Shown here: positions 52,388-59,752 of the stretch, one piece after another | How positions within the stretch are numbered: the first letter of the stretch is position 1 | How the letters are laid out: the number at the start of each line of letters is the position of its first letter | From: a virus | Strand: one strand, 5' to 3' | IMG/VR virus record: IMGVR_UViG_3300008110_004532 | Span: 5,583-67,180 of that record | DNA: 61,598 bases | Position numbers and translations under genes: made by a program | The notes under the pieces: model-generated | What the model was told of the DNA's origin: nothing | The model's database searches: none | What the model saw: only the letters and a program-made list of their open reading frames with translations

Positions 52388-53235
52388 TGCAAACTGGAAT
52401 AGTAAAATGGTTTAACAACTCTAAATCGTACGGATTAATAATTGCCGACAACGGTGAAGAAATTCCTGTTGTTAATTACAGAGAGCATTGTTTGTTAGAA
52501 GGTCAAAAAGTTAAGTTTGATCTCAACAATCAAAATGAATCACCAGTTGCTGTAAATTTACAAATTGTAGATAAAGAATTTAGTAGACTAAAAGAAAAAT
52601 CTTCAAAATATAAAGAACAAATATTGCACAATTATCCTAGAGTTTCTGTTTATGATAATGTGTTGTCTAACGATTACTGCGACGATTTAATAAAGAGAAG
52701 TTTAGATCCTAGTTATCCAGGAAGGTACTTGTCAATGTCTGATCATAGGTCTGATTGTGAACACGATACACACGGGCAAGCTAACGATAGAAATATTCAT
52801 AGAAGGATATTAAATGATTTTACCTACTCAGACTATGACATAATAGCTACAGCTTGTTCAGAAGCATTAGGTAGACCTTATCATCTTATAGAGTCTGCTG
52901 ATATTCTGTATTACGAAAAAGGTCATTATATGACTCCTCATCATGATTGGCCTTACGATCCTACTAAGTTAGACTATTATAAAAAGGCAGGCACTAGAGA
53001 TGCAGTAGCATTGATATATCTCAATGATAATTTTCAAGGAGGAGAAACATATTTTCCTAAATTAGATGTTACTATTACTCCTAAAAAAGGCAGCATGTCA
53101 GTTTGGAATCACACTCAAGATTTAAATTTAGATTGGTCGTTAGTACACGAAAGCAAAGAAATTTTAGAAGGTGAAAAATTTGCTATTATTTTTTGTCTTA
53201 GCAGTTTGCCTAGACCTGAAAGTCGAGGAAATTAA
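52384..53235 (+). CDS. Cold-shock domain fused to prolyl-4-hydroxylase-like oxygenase
   Basis: 283 residues. Residues 1-62 are a cold-shock OB fold (TGIVKWFNNSKSYGLIIAD, then LLEGQKVKFDL and AVNLQIV). The RNP1 motif is SYGLI and RNP2 is degenerate. A charged linker follows. Residues 85-275 are a P4H-type 2OG oxygenase: His186 and Asp188 in TPHHDWPYD, NFQGGETYFP, His255 in LVHESK, and Lys265 in EGEKFAII for 2-oxoglutarate. A nucleic-acid-binding domain on a hydroxylase suggests action on ribosomal, RNA-bound or nascent protein, or on RNA itself. Confidence 0.88.
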   Translation: MMQTGIVKWFNNSKSYGLIIADNGEEIPVVNYREHCLLEGQKVKFDLNNQNESPVAVNLQIVDKEFSRLKEKSSKYKEQILHNYPRVSVYDNVLSNDYCDDLIKRSLDPSYPGRYLSMSDHRSDCEHDTHGQANDRNIHRRILNDFTYSDYDIIATACSEALGRPYHLIESADILYYEKGHYMTPHHDWPYDPTKLDYYKKAGTRDAVALIYLNDNFQGGETYFPKLDVTITPKKGSMSVWNHTQDLNLDWSLVHESKEILEGEKFAIIFCLSSLPRPESRGN

Positions 53236-53237
53236 AA

Positions 53238-53411
53238 ATGAATCAACAAGAAGAAGAATTTTTTTTAAAAAAGTTTATGGAATTACAACAAGCTAATGCA
53301 GCTCTATATAAAATATTACTTGATCTCTATCAATTAGAAAATGTTAAAGAAACAGTAGATAAGAAAATGCCAAACGGATTTTTAGACTTTGTAAGAAAAA
53401 ATTTAATTTAA
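53238..53411 (+). CDS. 57-residue helical peptide
   Basis: ATG at 53238, two bases after the oxygenase stop; its TAA overlaps the next ATG. The peptide is amphipathic and helical (EEEFFLKKFMELQQANAALY). It fills a gap in a tightly packed operon, which supports it being real. Function unknown. Confidence 0.6.
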   Translation: MNQQEEEFFLKKFMELQQANAALYKILLDLYQLENVKETVDKKMPNGFLDFVRKNLI

Positions 53412-54037
53412 TGAAAATAGTAATTACAGGACATACACGAGGATTAGGCAAAGCCTTCTACGACTATTTTGTAAAAGACCCTTCTAACACTGTTATTGGT
53501 CTATCTAAAAGTCAAGGAGTTAATGTAGAGTCAACTGACACTGTTATTAATTTAGCAACAGGTTGTGATCTTTTTATTAACAATGCATACAGCGGCACTG
53601 CTCAAAATAGATTAGTTAAAAGACTAAACGGATTAGTGCCTATGATAGTAGTTTCTGGATCTCAGGGCGGATATTTTAGTAACTTAATTCCAACAGAATA
53701 TGGTCAACACAAAAAAGATCTAGCTGAACTGTGTCATATGATTTCGTTAGATAAAAACAGTACTACAAAAATACTTCATTTAGATTTGTCTTGTTTAGAG
53801 GGCAACGAAGTTGATATTGATGATCCCAACAACATCAAATGCGATTCTATTACAGCGTTAAGTGATATAGTAGCTACTGTAGATTTTTGGATTAAACTTC
53901 CAACATTTAACAACGTTAGATTTAATTTTAAAATCACTGACCTGCTATATAATCAAATATCAACTAAGCTACATACCGGTGCAGAGTTAGACTGTTTATT
54001 AGAAAAAATTAAACAGGCTGCTGATAAATCAGCTTAG
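53411..54037 (+). CDS. Short-chain dehydrogenase-like protein B
   Basis: 208 residues. VITGHTRGLGKAFYDYF is the cofactor loop, INNAYSGTAQ the NNAG-like block, VVSGSQGGY the Ser, and EYGQHKKDLAEL the YxxxK pair. It is a paralogue of 51914-52387 but keeps about 50 more C-terminal residues. The last 29 bases overlap the converging kinase-fold gene. Confidence 0.8.
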   Translation: MKIVITGHTRGLGKAFYDYFVKDPSNTVIGLSKSQGVNVESTDTVINLATGCDLFINNAYSGTAQNRLVKRLNGLVPMIVVSGSQGGYFSNLIPTEYGQHKKDLAELCHMISLDKNSTTKILHLDLSCLEGNEVDIDDPNNIKCDSITALSDIVATVDFWIKLPTFNNVRFNFKITDLLYNQISTKLHTGAELDCLLEKIKQAADKSA

Positions 54038-54713
54038 CCTTTTCCATAGTACTGTCTAAGAAGTTTGTTTTAAAAGTTTCAAACGTCAGTGTCTGTATTT
54101 TCCAGAACGATGTTAGTTCATCTGGATTAATTTTTAAAGAATCAAAAATAGGTTGTAGACTTTTTTGTCTATCCTTGCTGATATGACTCATCAGACTGCT
54201 CATAGTTATTTCTTCGTCTTTATCAGTATAACAAAAGAAATAATTTATGCCTTTCATTTTTCCATCAACAATAAAATAGCTACTAGGGTGCATGGACATT
54301 TTGTAAACACCTAATGCTTTATAACTTTTAATAATATCAAGCATTTGTTCTTCCCAATCTGGAAGTACTTGACTGTAATCTTTTCCTTGACATCCTGCTA
54401 GTTCCCACATGTCAGGTCCGTCTATTTTTAGAAATATTTTTCTGTTTGTATAGTCAATGTCTAGAATTTCTGGTACATGCTCAGGATAGTGTTCACTTAC
54501 TAGTTTAATAAACTCTACTTCACGTAACCATTTATATTCCATTAAGCTAGGATCAACCACTTCGTTTTTCCCACCATGATATCCGTAGTCGTTATAGTAC
54601 CATTGACAAAAAGTTTTTTTATCTTTGCTAATAAGACTTGTATAGATTAGATTATTTCTGCACAATCCTTTTTCAGGAACGTTATTATAGTAGTATTCGA
54701 ATTCTGTATTCAT
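54009..54713 (-). CDS. Degenerate kinase-fold (APH-like) protein B
   Basis: 234 residues from ATG 54713, chosen over an upstream ATG at 54740 because the paralogue starts the same way (MNTxxxYYY) and because a late octamer sits 4 bases before it. EILDIDYTNRKIFLKIDG and VYKMSMHPSSYFIVDGKMKG then INYFFC match the gene at 51237-51917. The catalytic Asp is lacking here too. It is a single-gene unit facing the SDR gene. Confidence 0.5.
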   Translation of the reverse strand: MNTEFEYYYNNVPEKGLCRNNLIYTSLISKDKKTFCQWYYNDYGYHGGKNEVVDPSLMEYKWLREVEFIKLVSEHYPEHVPEILDIDYTNRKIFLKIDGPDMWELAGCQGKDYSQVLPDWEEQMLDIIKSYKALGVYKMSMHPSSYFIVDGKMKGINYFFCYTDKDEEITMSSLMSHISKDRQKSLQPIFDSLKINPDELTSFWKIQTLTFETFKTNFLDSTMEKAKLIYQQPV

Positions 54714-54717
54714 GAGA

Positions 54718-54725
54718 TATTTAAC
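54718..54725 (-). promoter_or_regulatory. Late promoter octamer, 4 bases before ATG 54713
   Basis: On minus GTTAAATA, then TCTC, then ATG. Only one base separates it from the plus-strand octamer at 54727. Confidence 0.5.
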
Positions 54726-54726
54726 A

Positions 54727-54734
54727 AATAAATA
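54727..54734 (+). promoter_or_regulatory. Late promoter octamer, 4 bases before ATG 54739
   Basis: AATAAATA, then ATGC, then ATG. The ATG inside the spacer is out of frame. Confidence 0.65.
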
Positions 54735-54738
54735 ATGC

Positions 54739-55554
54739 ATGATTAAAGGAATTGGCGATAAGCCCTACATTAACTTAGATCCTTACTTAGATATAGAAGG
54801 ATTTAAAAGCCTGCATCCAGAGATTTCTAAAGGTATGGCGTTGGCTAGAGAATACGCTAAAGAAGGCACTTGGATGGCGCCTGGATTTAAATGGGAAGAC
54901 GCTAGTTACATAGTAGACTGGAAACCAATTTACAAAGCCTTTGACGAATATCAAAAACTGTCAGACGATCATCCTATTAAGATTGCTGGTAAAGATATTT
55001 TGCCCAGCAACTTTAAAGATTACAGACAACGTAATATTTTTACACGATATCTTAAAGCTACACTAGGCGCGAACGATCCTTACATATACTACTTCCTTTG
55101 GGAAGAAGGAGAATGGGATGGTAGGAATACTAAAAAGAATCAAACAGAAGAATCTAAATTCTTTCCTGGTCTAGTAGATTGGATTAATAATCTAGTAACT
55201 ACAGGTGTCATCGATCAAATAGGCAGAGTTATAATTTTTTTATGCGATCATAATGGCAAAGCATTTGAACATAGAGATTTAGATGCCAAACACGGCATAT
55301 TTGAAAATGGTCAATATACCGATCATAAAAATGAATTTATACACATACGCCCGAGAACTAAGAGAGGATTTTATGTTAGAGATTCAGAAACTGAAAACAA
55401 ATTTTATATGAACGGTCATGCATCATTCTGGAATGATCAAGATTGGCATGGAGGAGAATCTTCTAAAGAACAGGAATACGGTGTTAGAATTGACTGTGTA
55501 TTCTCAGAAGATTTTAGAAAACGCTTAGGCATTGATCACCTAAACAACTATTAA
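54739..55554 (+). CDS. 2OG-Fe(II) oxygenase-like protein 9
   Basis: 271 residues. AFEHRDLDAKHG gives HxD, and NDQDWHGGESSKEQEYGVRIDCVF gives the distal His and the 2-oxoglutarate Arg, both near the end. The N-terminal 150 residues are specific to this protein, with WMAPGFKWEDASYIVDW and YIYYFLWEEGEWDG. It is coupled to the next oxygenase gene one base away. The substrate is unknown. Confidence 0.78.
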   Translation: MIKGIGDKPYINLDPYLDIEGFKSLHPEISKGMALAREYAKEGTWMAPGFKWEDASYIVDWKPIYKAFDEYQKLSDDHPIKIAGKDILPSNFKDYRQRNIFTRYLKATLGANDPYIYYFLWEEGEWDGRNTKKNQTEESKFFPGLVDWINNLVTTGVIDQIGRVIIFLCDHNGKAFEHRDLDAKHGIFENGQYTDHKNEFIHIRPRTKRGFYVRDSETENKFYMNGHASFWNDQDWHGGESSKEQEYGVRIDCVFSEDFRKRLGIDHLNNY

Positions 55555-55555
55555 T

Positions 55556-56050
55556 ATGCAACTTATCGGAAATTATAAAACTTGGGTTGATCCGCAGTGG
55601 TTTAAATTAACAACAGAATTACCTGGAAAGCCTAGACCCGATTTTAACAAGTTATTAAATAGTTTTGAAGAAGAACAGTATCAAATAGCTCAAAATGTAG
55701 GTTATGATTTTTCTAAGCCTCTATGGACTATCTACGAAAAAGATGATATTGTTATAGACATTAATCCGCCTTGGTGTTCTGGAAAAGTAACTTGGTGGAT
55801 AACAAAATTAATGCCAGGACAATTTATGCCCATGCATTCAGATCCGTTTACTCATGAATCTAATGTTAAAAGATATTGGATGCCCCTTATGGACTATGAG
55901 CCCGGACATGTCTTTATCTACAAAGGCGAAATGCTTAAAGATTATAAACTAGGGGACTTATATCTTTTTGACAATGCTACCGATTTACACGGTGCTGCCA
56001 ATATAAGTTACTCCCCTAGAATAATGCTTCAGATATCTGAATATCTTTAA
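55556..56050 (+). CDS. 2OG-Fe(II) oxygenase-like protein 10
   Basis: 164 residues. MPGQFMPMHSDPFTHES gives HxD, DNATDLHGAANISYSPRIMLQI gives the distal His and Arg. It belongs to the same compact class as 32755-33252. Its stop directly abuts the fibre gene stop at 56051, with no room for a separate terminator between the converging units. Confidence 0.8.
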   Translation: MQLIGNYKTWVDPQWFKLTTELPGKPRPDFNKLLNSFEEEQYQIAQNVGYDFSKPLWTIYEKDDIVIDINPPWCSGKVTWWITKLMPGQFMPMHSDPFTHESNVKRYWMPLMDYEPGHVFIYKGEMLKDYKLGDLYLFDNATDLHGAANISYSPRIMLQISEYL

Positions 56051-58138
56051 TTAAGTTGCTGTACCAGCAACGGTATTCCAAGCAGTTGCTCCTCTAACCT
56101 GCATACCTGTACCAGTAACAAATACCATCATTCCTACAGTAGGTGTTGGAATTGCAGTATCTCTATCACCAGTAGTTGCATATACTGGCAATTTATGAGC
56201 TACACCAGCTTCTACAACTCTTGCACTTAATGTTCCGTTCTCAGCAAGAACCATTTGATATGCAGCATCTGCAGGATCTCTAGTGCCATCTGTTGTAGAA
56301 AATACTAGTCGTCCAGCAGTTAGACCTGTTCCAGATGGTGTTCCAGTTCCTACTTTAGACTCAATAAATGTACTTAAACCGTAATCTTGATCAACAGAAT
56401 TATATGCTTTTGCTATTAAAGCATATGCAGTATCTCCTGTAGCAACAGCAACAGGAGTTAAAGGATTAGCTCCTCTACGAGTTGAGAATTCTATACCAGT
56501 ACTGAATACTTCTTCTCCTGTGCCAACGTTAGTAAAAGTACTACCTAATATAGATAGTGCTATTCCTATAGAAGTAGGTTTTTCAATAATTAAAGCACTA
56601 CTAGATATTTCACCTACACTTAATGATGCGTCTACTGGATTAAACACTACATTAGATGCATCATCTAAAAGACCAATGTTGTAAGAACCTGAAAGGTTTA
56701 CAGGTCCGTTAACCCAAGACACACCATTCCATTCTAATACATGTCCAGCAGCTAAAGCAATACCTCCAATAATAACTTCATTTAAAGAGTCTATACTTAA
56801 AGCCGTGTTAGCCCAATCTGTACCATTCCAGGCTAATACTTGATTAGCAGCTAATGTTCCTGGATTAATTGCAAAATCTGCAAGATCAGCAATCCCTAGA
56901 CTTGCATTTTCCCAGACGTTTGAACCAACATACTTTAAGAATTGTCCTTGAGTAAGACCTAGAGTTAATGTAACATCTGATAGGTCTCCTACTGCTGGAG
57001 CTGTTTCGTCTTGATTGCTCCAGTTAGTTCCGTCATACTTTAACACTTGTCCTTGAGCTAGTGTAAGACTATTTACAATAACATCTGTTAAATTGTTTAA
57101 TGCAGTTACTTCGGTACTGTTGATCCAGCTTGAAGTTATTTGATCGTATTTTAGAATATCTCCATCACCAGGAGTTAGAGAAACTGCAACACCGGTAATA
57201 TCACCAAAATTTATAGTCGGAGTACCGTTGACCCAACTGAATCCGTCCCATTTAACTACTTGATCAGCGACTGGTGTTCCGGTAATAATAACATCTGATA
57301 GTGCGTCTAATGTAGAGCCGCCGCCACTTGTTGCGTCAGTATCATTGGTCCAATTTTCGCCATCATACTTTAATACTTGTCCAGCAGCAAGTATTCCTGA
57401 AATTATAATAACATTGCTTAATTCATCTAGTGCAGGAGGTGGTGGAGGTAAACCTATATCATCAGTTCCATTTTCCCAATTAGTACCATTAAACTTTAAC
57501 ACTTGTCCTGTTGTAGGAGTGCCGGAAAGAACAACATCAGTTAGTCCGTCAAGATTAGTAGCACCACCAGTGCCAGCGTCATCGGCACCGTTAACCCAAT
57601 TAGTACCATTAAACTTTAACACTTGTCCTGTTGTAGGTGTGCCAGAAATAACAACATCGCCTAGCTCGTCAAGAGTAGCGGCTCCACCGCCAGTTCCGAC
57701 AGCATCAGTTCCATTGACCCAATTAGTACCGTTCCATTTTATAACTTGACCAGTAGTCGGTGTGCCTGTAATGACAACATCAGTTAGTTCATCAAGAGTA
57801 ACGGCTCCGCCGCCAGTTGCAGTTGATGCAATAGTAATTGTATTTGCATCGGATCTAGTAACAGTTACATTGGATCCTGCAGCCAATGTTACATTATCTA
57901 CACTAGAATCTGATCCAGTTAATCTTAAATTTGCGCCGCCCGATACAGTTTCTGCGCTAATAGTATATGTAGTGTTAGTGTCGTCGCCACCGGAAAGTGT
58001 GTCAACTGCTACACCTCCTGCTGTAGTTCCGTCACCTACATATAATTTTTTAGTATCGGTTGTGAAAACAAGTTCACCCTGTAAAGGAGTAAAAAGTTGT
58101 CTCTCAGCGTTTGTTCCTCTACGAATTTGTAATGCCAT
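56051..58138 (-). CDS. Repeat-bearing tail fibre protein with Mtd-like N-terminus
   Basis: 695 residues. The N-terminus MALQIRRGTNAERQLFTPLQ, then GELVFTTDTKKLYVGDGTTAG is the attachment domain found in Mtd and many phage fibres. Residues about 130-480 hold about ten repeats of roughly 40 residues (LDELxDVVIxGTPTTGQVLK followed by an NGTNWVNG turn), a beta-rich shaft. One linker has five prolines. The C-terminal 200 residues form a separate domain ending in MMVFVTGTGMQVRGATAWNT, probably the tip. An exact TATAAATA late promoter and a GGGAG ribosome site support strong late expression. Confidence 0.88.
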   Translation of the reverse strand: MALQIRRGTNAERQLFTPLQGELVFTTDTKKLYVGDGTTAGGVAVDTLSGGDDTNTTYTISAETVSGGANLRLTGSDSSVDNVTLAAGSNVTVTRSDANTITIASTATGGGAVTLDELTDVVITGTPTTGQVIKWNGTNWVNGTDAVGTGGGAATLDELGDVVISGTPTTGQVLKFNGTNWVNGADDAGTGGATNLDGLTDVVLSGTPTTGQVLKFNGTNWENGTDDIGLPPPPPALDELSNVIIISGILAAGQVLKYDGENWTNDTDATSGGGSTLDALSDVIITGTPVADQVVKWDGFSWVNGTPTINFGDITGVAVSLTPGDGDILKYDQITSSWINSTEVTALNNLTDVIVNSLTLAQGQVLKYDGTNWSNQDETAPAVGDLSDVTLTLGLTQGQFLKYVGSNVWENASLGIADLADFAINPGTLAANQVLAWNGTDWANTALSIDSLNEVIIGGIALAAGHVLEWNGVSWVNGPVNLSGSYNIGLLDDASNVVFNPVDASLSVGEISSSALIIEKPTSIGIALSILGSTFTNVGTGEEVFSTGIEFSTRRGANPLTPVAVATGDTAYALIAKAYNSVDQDYGLSTFIESKVGTGTPSGTGLTAGRLVFSTTDGTRDPADAAYQMVLAENGTLSARVVEAGVAHKLPVYATTGDRDTAIPTPTVGMMVFVTGTGMQVRGATAWNTVAGTAT
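57475..57637. repeat. Near-identical 120-bp direct repeats in the fibre gene
   Basis: The 43 bases 57475-57517 recur exactly at 57595-57637. A third, more diverged copy follows about 120 bases on (near 57718). They encode successive shaft repeats. Such repeats can change number by recombination and so alter fibre length. Confidence 0.85.
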
Positions 58139-58176
58139 ATTAATAACTCCCGGTATTGTTGTTACCTTCTTTATTA

Positions 58177-58184
58177 TATTTATA
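58177..58184 (-). promoter_or_regulatory. Exact T4 late promoter TATAAATA for the fibre gene
   Basis: On minus TATAAATA, 38 bases before the ATG, with GGGAGT as ribosome site in the leader. Confidence 0.8.
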
Positions 58185-58209
58185 TCTTTGGCGTACTAAA
58201 TGGCGTTCA

Positions 58210-58236
58210 ATAAAAAAGGGCTCCTAAGAGCCCTTT
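58210..58236 (-). terminator. Rho-independent terminator after the kinase-like gene
   Basis: The 9-bp stem AAAGGGCTC / GAGCCCTTT has a 4-base loop. On the minus strand it is followed by a run of T. It ends the early-type minus operon just before the late fibre promoter. Confidence 0.88.
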
Positions 58237-58252
58237 AATATGCGTAGTTTAT

Positions 58253-58714
58253 TTACCCAGCAAACCAAATTTGTGTAAAACCTTCTTCTTCTGTAGGCAT
58301 TTCAAAGCTGGCAATCATGCTGGCAATAACATGATCTGGAATTTCTTTGCCAGGGCGGCCCATCAATCGACGCATGAGTTCTGTATGCTCAGGTGTTTTA
58401 AACACCACAGCAATATGCTCATAGTCGGGCAACATAGCAAACTTCTTAGCACGGCTTTTTACAGTTGTGCTAGTTTGATCCCAGATAATATCACGGCCCA
58501 TTTCTCGAGCCGAAACTACTTCTTTAGCCATAAGTTCTACAGCAGTAGGCATAAAGTCTGTAAACACTTGACTATAAGTACTGCCAATTTCTTTGGCAAA
58601 GATTTCTACCCATTTGTCTGTGCTAATGTGGGCACAAAGATGCGCCCAGTCTTGAGCTTCGGCCCAGGTACTTTTTCCGCTTGCTGGTACTCCGATTAAC
58701 TGATAACATTTCAT
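58253..58714 (-). CDS. Polynucleotide kinase-like P-loop ATPase
   Basis: 153 residues. GVPASGKST (8-16) is the Walker A loop, ISTDKW follows, and DIIWDQTSTTVKSRAKK near 95-111 is the substrate/lid region seen in T4 Pnk kinase domains. The phosphatase domain of T4 Pnk is absent. It probably phosphorylates 5' ends of nucleic acid or a nucleoside, in the same minus operon as a Mesh1-like hydrolase. Confidence 0.8.
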   Translation of the reverse strand: MKCYQLIGVPASGKSTWAEAQDWAHLCAHISTDKWVEIFAKEIGSTYSQVFTDFMPTAVELMAKEVVSAREMGRDIIWDQTSTTVKSRAKKFAMLPDYEHIAVVFKTPEHTELMRRLMGRPGKEIPDHVIASMIASFEMPTEEEGFTQIWFAG

Positions 58715-58926
58715 AGTTCATCCAATCTTTGTGCGACTAATGCGGCCACAGTTGTTTGTAATTTTTCAATTTCATCTGCGGCTTCATCTAATAGGTTAGC
58801 AATTTTATCAGGTTTCCCTTCTACTACTGCTAACCTACCAGGAATCTGCCTACGGATTTCTGCCCTTTTTCGCAAACGGAATAACAAACTCTGTTCTGCT
58901 ACAGGTAAATGGCTTTCATCAATCAT
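58711..58926 (-). CDS. Small helical unknown protein (71 aa)
   Basis: A charged helical protein with LLDEAADEIEKLQTTVAALV near its end, a short coiled coil. A four-base overlap with the kinase gene shows coupling. Function unknown. Confidence 0.6.
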   Translation of the reverse strand: MIDESHLPVAEQSLLFRLRKRAEIRRQIPGRLAVVEGKPDKIANLLDEAADEIEKLQTTVAALVAQRLDEL

Positions 58927-58928
58927 TT

Positions 58929-59465
58929 TTAAACTCCTACATAACTAGATGCCATGGCATGTAATTCTGGATCACCCTTGGTCATAACAGCCAACAACAA
59001 TCTCTTTTCTTCCAAGTAAGTCCGAGCAAAGGCTGGGTCATGTTGCATGATGCTACGACTGTTGGAGATCAAATCTGCCAACTTGATAGTCTGTGCTTCA
59101 GCAGGTGCTGCCGCAGTGTTCTCACGGTCCATAGCCTTGCGATGAGCACGATTGCCATCTTCGGGCTTAGAAACGTCAGTCAACCATCCAACCAAAGTAG
59201 CGATGTCAGCGCCAAACGCCATATGGATATCAGTGTAAGTGCAACCAGTGTCTTCCACAACATCATGCAACCAAGCGGCCGCAACCATATCCGGAGTGCT
59301 ACCAGGAACACTGGCAACGATCTTGGCAACTTCTGCTGGGTGAACGATGTAGGGTTCGCCTGTGTACTTACGCTTTTGACCAACTGCGGCATGAGCAGCC
59401 ATGGCATAGACTTGGGCCTTGCGGACAATGTCCATACCGCTTTGTTCCATTGTAAATCCTTCCAT
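58929..59465 (-). CDS. Mesh1/SpoT-like HD hydrolase (possible alarmone hydrolase)
   Basis: 178 residues, the size of stand-alone Mesh1. KYTGEPYIVHPAEVAKIV carries His42, AAAWLHDVVEDTGCTYTDI carries His67-Asp68 and the Glu71-Asp72 pair, and KLADLISNSRSI carries Asp131 and Asn135. These are the Mn site and base-contact residues of RelA/SpoT hydrolase domains. No synthetase domain is present. It could degrade (p)ppGpp and so blunt the host stringent response. It has AAGGAGAG and a strong sigma-70 promoter, so it is likely an early product. Confidence 0.85.
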   Translation of the reverse strand: MEGFTMEQSGMDIVRKAQVYAMAAHAAVGQKRKYTGEPYIVHPAEVAKIVASVPGSTPDMVAAAWLHDVVEDTGCTYTDIHMAFGADIATLVGWLTDVSKPEDGNRAHRKAMDRENTAAAPAEAQTIKLADLISNSRSIMQHDPAFARTYLEEKRLLLAVMTKGDPELHAMASSYVGV

Positions 59466-59491
59466 GCTACTCTCCTTGTTAATAAGTGTAT

Positions 59492-59520
59492 ATTATAGCA
59501 TGGTTTTACCATGCTGTCAA
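59492..59520 (-). promoter_or_regulatory. Consensus sigma-70 promoter with palindromic spacer
   Basis: On minus: TTGACA (59515-59520), a spacer that is exactly the 17-base palindrome GCATGGTAAAACCATGC, then TATAAT (59492-59497). It drives the Mesh1-like gene. The palindrome is in operator position. Confidence 0.88.
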
Positions 59521-59744
59521 TCGGGATCAGGCATCTTTTCTTCTATGATAATTTCTACTACTAAATGCTTACGGAGCCGCATGAAGTTTTTGAACTTGGC
59601 TTGGATAACCGCTTCATCATATCCGTCATGATAGGGCACAGTAGCCACTTCTTCGTACGGTTGATCATTTTCATCTAGAGCTATAAACTTTAGTTTTACT
59701 TTTCCAGATTCGGGCTTTTTAAACAGATTTTTGATCCAAGTCAT
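59517..59744 (-). CDS. Small unknown protein (75 aa)
   Basis: The N-terminus MTWIKNLFKKPESGKVKLKF is amphipathic and basic, followed by an acidic beta hairpin and helix. It has no recognised motif. Its stop overlaps the promoter of the next gene. Confidence 0.6.
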   Translation of the reverse strand: MTWIKNLFKKPESGKVKLKFIALDENDQPYEEVATVPYHDGYDEAVIQAKFKNFMRLRKHLVVEIIIEEKMPDPD

Positions 59745-59752
59745 ACATATAT

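Noticed and set aside
57475-57796. Regularly spaced repeats that could suggest a CRISPR array
   Set aside because: Period and sequence follow the coding frame of fibre shaft repeats, and the spacers are not unique.
57345-58199. Plus-strand open frames opposite the fibre gene
   Set aside because: They reflect the repeat composition of the fibre gene in another frame. The minus frame has a promoter, a ribosome site and domain matches.
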